Below are positions 5,595-6,549 of a DNA stretch of 6,549 bases, piece by piece. Positions within the stretch are counted from its first letter, which is position 1. The number at the start of each line of letters is the position of its first letter. This DNA comes from Thermoflexales bacterium. GTDB taxonomy: Bacteria > Chloroflexota > Anaerolineae > Fen-1058. Where the stretch lies: contig JAUQXD010000090.1 of NCBI GenBank assembly GCA_030834835.1, positions 1 to 6,549 on the forward strand, read 5' to 3'. Made by a program: the position numbers and the translations under genes. The notes below the pieces were generated by a model. That model saw nothing but the letters and a program-made list of their open reading frames with translations. It searched no databases and was not told the DNA's origin.

Positions 5595-5742
5595 GACTCG
5601 CGCAAGTTTCAGAAGCAGGTTGTTTTCACAACTAGATCCATAGTCTAGCGTCTGTGCCGTTTGACGACAATCCAACTGGGTCGGATTGGCAGGAGTCGAA
5701 CCTGCAAAGTGTGTGTATGCTCCTAAGGTCGGGACGCGAGCC
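5595..5742 (-). ncRNA. Y RNA D with permuted tRNA-like module and anticodon-like arm
   Basis: The terminal helix pairs 5742-5734 with 5603-5595 (9 of 9, two G-U). The internal loop has CCCGACCUU opposite GAAACUU. Helix 2 is AGGAGCA (5724-5718) with UGCUUCU (5617-5611). Next come the T arm GCAGG-UUCGACU-CCUGC (5705-5689), 3' acceptor strand CAAUCCG (5688-5682), a 7-base loop ACCCAGU, 5' acceptor strand UGGAUUG (5674-5668, 7 pairs, terminal U-G), a D arm CGUC/GACG (5666-5649), and an anticodon-like arm CUAGA-CUAUGGA-UCUAG (5648-5632) whose loop would display AUG. It ends with a small hairpin carrying a GAAA tetraloop (about 5632-5619). All cloverleaf arms are present, with the chain opened between anticodon and T arms. 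The arm sequences resemble a glutamine-type tRNA body, which is an impression only. Confidence 0.87.
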
Positions 5743-5808
5743 GATAAGAACGAATAAGGGTGGGACGTGCCGGTGCCGATCGGATCGCCGCCCGACATCA
5801 GCACGCCA

Positions 5809-6045
5809 TTAACCGAAGACAGCCTCCGGGCGCACCGTGATGTTGCCGTTGATGTAGCGCTCCACCACATAGAATGCGAACCGATCCACTGCCACGTCGA
5901 AGTAGGCGGCCATCGCCAGGCGGATCGCCATGTCGTCGGCGCGCACATCGATGTTGAGATCGGTGGCGGGGACGGTGTAGCTGCGGCCGTCGAAGCGCAC
6001 GTGCACCATCGGGATATTGGCCGGAATCACGCGGATGTTGACCAC
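5809..6045 (-). CDS. small putative beta-grasp (ubiquitin-like) protein
   Basis: This is a 78-aa protein. Secondary structure read by eye suits a minimal beta-grasp: strand 1 MVHVRFDG (13-20), strand 2 SYTVPATDLNI (22-32), helix DDMAIRLAMAAYF (37-49), strand FAFYVVERY (56-64) and a final strand NGNITVRPEAVFG (66-78). The length matches ubiquitin. The C-terminus is a single Gly after Phe, not Gly-Gly, so classical E1 activation is doubtful unless the family differs. The GTG at 6043-6045 is chosen because a perfect AAGGAGG lies five bases upstream. An in-frame GTG at 6097-6099 would place coding sequence through a terminator hairpin and is unlikely. The gene sits between Y RNA C and the other Y RNAs, and a JAB protease is encoded downstream. 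It could be another small alpha/beta protein; the ubiquitin-like reading is moderate. Confidence 0.72.
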   Translation of the reverse strand: MVNIRVIPANIPMVHVRFDGRSYTVPATDLNIDVRADDMAIRLAMAAYFDVAVDRFAFYVVERYINGNITVRPEAVFG

Positions 6046-6067
6046 GAGTGCCTCCTTATATGAAGGA

Positions 6068-6104
6068 AATAAAAACGAGCGTGAAGGGCAGCCCCTCACG
6101 CTCG
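6068..6104 (-). terminator. intrinsic terminator or attenuator before the beta-grasp gene
   Basis: The minus-strand RNA forms a 9-bp GC-rich stem, CGAGCGUGA (6104-6096) with UCACGCUCG (6084-6076), extended inside by GGG/CCC pairing and followed at once by UUUUUAUUU. It ends ten bases before the AAGGAGG site of the small gene. It can end transcripts from the upstream promoters and act as an attenuator for everything downstream. Confidence 0.8.
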
Positions 6105-6148
6105 TCGTCCGACAGCTGGACGGAGTGCGTTAGCGCAGCCTCCCACAG
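6105..6148 (-). promoter_or_regulatory. structured 5' leader with two hairpins
   Basis: Between the probable start of transcription and the terminator the RNA folds into GGAG-GC-UGCG-CUAA-CGCA-CUCC (6143-6122) and CGUCC-AGCUGUC-GGACG (6122-6106). With the terminator hairpin this makes a three-hairpin leader of about 80 bases. I match it to no known riboswitch. It could be an attenuation leader or a short terminated RNA in its own right. Confidence 0.4.
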
Positions 6149-6177
6149 AGTTTAGCATTATTCCTGGGCGCGACCAA
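6149..6177 (-). promoter_or_regulatory. probable sigma-70 promoter of the beta-grasp gene leader
   Basis: On the minus strand TTGGTC (6177-6172) and TAAACT (6154-6149) are 17 bases apart. TGC precedes the -10, giving an extended -10 (TGn). The -35 matches the consensus only at TTG, so the extended -10 is the main support. Transcription would begin near 6143, at the start of the structured leader. Confidence 0.45.
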
Positions 6178-6186
6178 ACTTAACGG

Positions 6187-6200
6187 CAGGCCAAAGCCTG
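6187..6200. other. small hairpin between Y RNA C and the second promoter
   Basis: CAGGC (6187-6191) and GCCTG (6196-6200) form a 5-bp stem with a 4-base loop, without a U tract. It may help end or process the Y RNA C transcript. Nothing else is visible between 6178 and 6265. Confidence 0.25.
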
Positions 6201-6265
6201 TCTCGACATGATTGGTTCGCTGAAGTTCGAGTTGCGCTATCACAATAAACATCCTGAATAAAGAT

Positions 6266-6345
6266 TCGGCGCGTGCAAGTTTGAGAAGCAGTTGGGTTAG
6301 CTTTACAGGCTGTTTGTAAGCTTCTACGGTCGGGGCACGAGCCGA
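6266..6345 (-). ncRNA. Y RNA C, minimal form without tRNA-like module
   Basis: This 80-base RNA has the same Ro-binding half as A, B and D. The terminal helix pairs 6345-6335 with 6276-6266 (10 of 11, one U/C mismatch). The internal loop has CCCGACCGU opposite CAAACUU, and helix 2 is AGAAGC (6325-6320) with GCUUCU (6289-6284). In place of the tRNA-like module there is only a 5-bp hairpin UUACA/UGUAA (6319-6315 with 6307-6303) with loop AACAGCC. A competing local hairpin, AGCUUACA with UGUAA-A-GCU, would break helix 2. A perfect promoter begins 28 bases upstream of the 5' end, and the tail after the helix, AUCUUUAUU, is U-rich. It may occupy Ro60 without recruiting the partner that reads the tRNA mimic. 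Confidence 0.8.
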
Positions 6346-6372
6346 CTTTGTTCTGATTGCTAAGTCGCTCGT

Positions 6373-6400
6373 ATTATATGCCGGTTTTCAGATTTGTCAA
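6373..6400 (-). promoter_or_regulatory. consensus sigma-70 promoter driving Y RNA C
   Basis: TTGACA (6400-6395) and TATAAT (6378-6373) match the consensus at all twelve positions with a 16-base spacer. The expected start is near 6366, about 20 bases before the Y RNA C terminal helix, implying a short leader or 5' trimming. It may also supply the whole minus-strand run when the attenuator at 6068-6104 is read through. Confidence 0.85.
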
Positions 6401-6423
6401 GAGGGAAAATGATGAAGATTGTG

Positions 6424-6549
6424 TTACGAGTTCAATTGCTTGCCGCGCATCACTTTATAAGTATTGGCCAGCGTCAACGGCCGACCGGTCTTCGAGACGA
6501 ATAAGGCGCTTGATTGAGTATCCGGTCGCTCTTCTTTTAGATAATGCCC
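6424..6549 (-). pseudogene. C-terminally truncated tyrosine recombinase (partial)
   Basis: The 41 visible residues run in from the right edge and stop at TAA 6424-6426. They include ERPDTQSSALFVSKTGRPLT and then ANTYKVMR, the stretch typical of XerC/XerD-type and integron-type tyrosine recombinases just before the HxLRH box. The protein ends nine residues later without the HxxR motif or the catalytic tyrosine, so this copy cannot be active alone. It is probably the remnant of an integrase cut off when the island formed. The Y RNA promoter begins 24 bases after its stop. The upstream part lies outside the window. Confidence 0.6.

Noticed and set aside
5451..5948. 165-aa minus-strand reading frame across the end of the small gene and Y RNAs D and B
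   Set aside because: It is the shifted frame of the 78-aa gene and then reads through structured RNA; it has no SD and no domain. An MSGG stretch just after the small gene's stop briefly suggested a frameshifted Gly-Gly tail, but there is no slippery site.
6046..6099. 18-residue N-terminal extension of the small beta-grasp protein from GTG 6097-6099
   Set aside because: The extension runs through the terminator stem, its U tract and the AAGGAGG site, so it is leader, not protein.

Overview
Type of organism. The window is a GC-rich bacterial accessory island. I see no taxonomic marker gene. The large GC-rich palindromic intergenic repeats (5054-5120, 5295-5412), frequent GTG starts with clear Shine-Dalgarno (SD) sites and the overall style fit Chloroflexota or a similar environmental lineage. 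That is an inference of low to moderate confidence.

Layout, read on the minus strand (the direction of nearly all genes). The right edge holds the C-terminal tail of a tyrosine recombinase that stops before its catalytic HxxR...Y region (6549-6424). Directly behind it is a perfect-consensus promoter (TTGACA-16-TATAAT, 6400-6373) feeding a minimal Y RNA (Y-C, 6345-6266). Next come a second probable promoter (6177-6149), a structured leader ending in an intrinsic terminator (6148-6068), and a 78-aa putative beta-grasp (ubiquitin-like) protein (6045-5809). Then follow three tandem Y RNAs (Y-D 5742-5595, Y-B 5572-5424, Y-A 5290-5131), with one palindromic repeat between B and A and another after A. 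Then comes a run of five genes: a Ro60/Rsr protein (TROVE plus vWA, 4999-3488), a 275-aa unknown (3440-2613), a second vWA protein (2538-1750), a 315-aa unknown (1702-755), and a JAB/MPN-family putative metalloprotease (576-193). The far left holds the 3' tail of a convergent plus-strand reading frame (2-106).

Main result. The non-coding stretch 5131-5742 plus 6266-6345 is a family of four Y RNAs, the ligands of the Ro60 protein encoded just downstream. Each has a 9-11 position helix pairing its two ends (different sequence in each copy, pairing kept), an internal loop with CCYGAC on one side and ACUUG on the other (close to the Ro site of animal Y RNAs), and a second helix of GAAGC/GCUUC type. 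In A, B and D this second helix carries a complete tRNA-like module in circularly permuted order: T arm, 3' acceptor strand, short loop, 5' acceptor strand, D arm. D also keeps an anticodon-like arm. C has only a small hairpin there.

How it may work together. Ro60/Rsr binds Y RNAs and, in the species studied, takes part in RNA quality control and RNA decay. Here it is encoded with a small ubiquitin-like candidate, a JAB protease, a second vWA scaffold and two unrecognised proteins. This suggests a Ro60-Y RNA ribonucleoprotein coupled to a ubiquitin-like or beta-grasp module. No E1, E2 or RING gene is in the window, so conjugation is not shown. Every junction between the consecutive genes holds a hairpin or palindrome near the next ribosome binding site.
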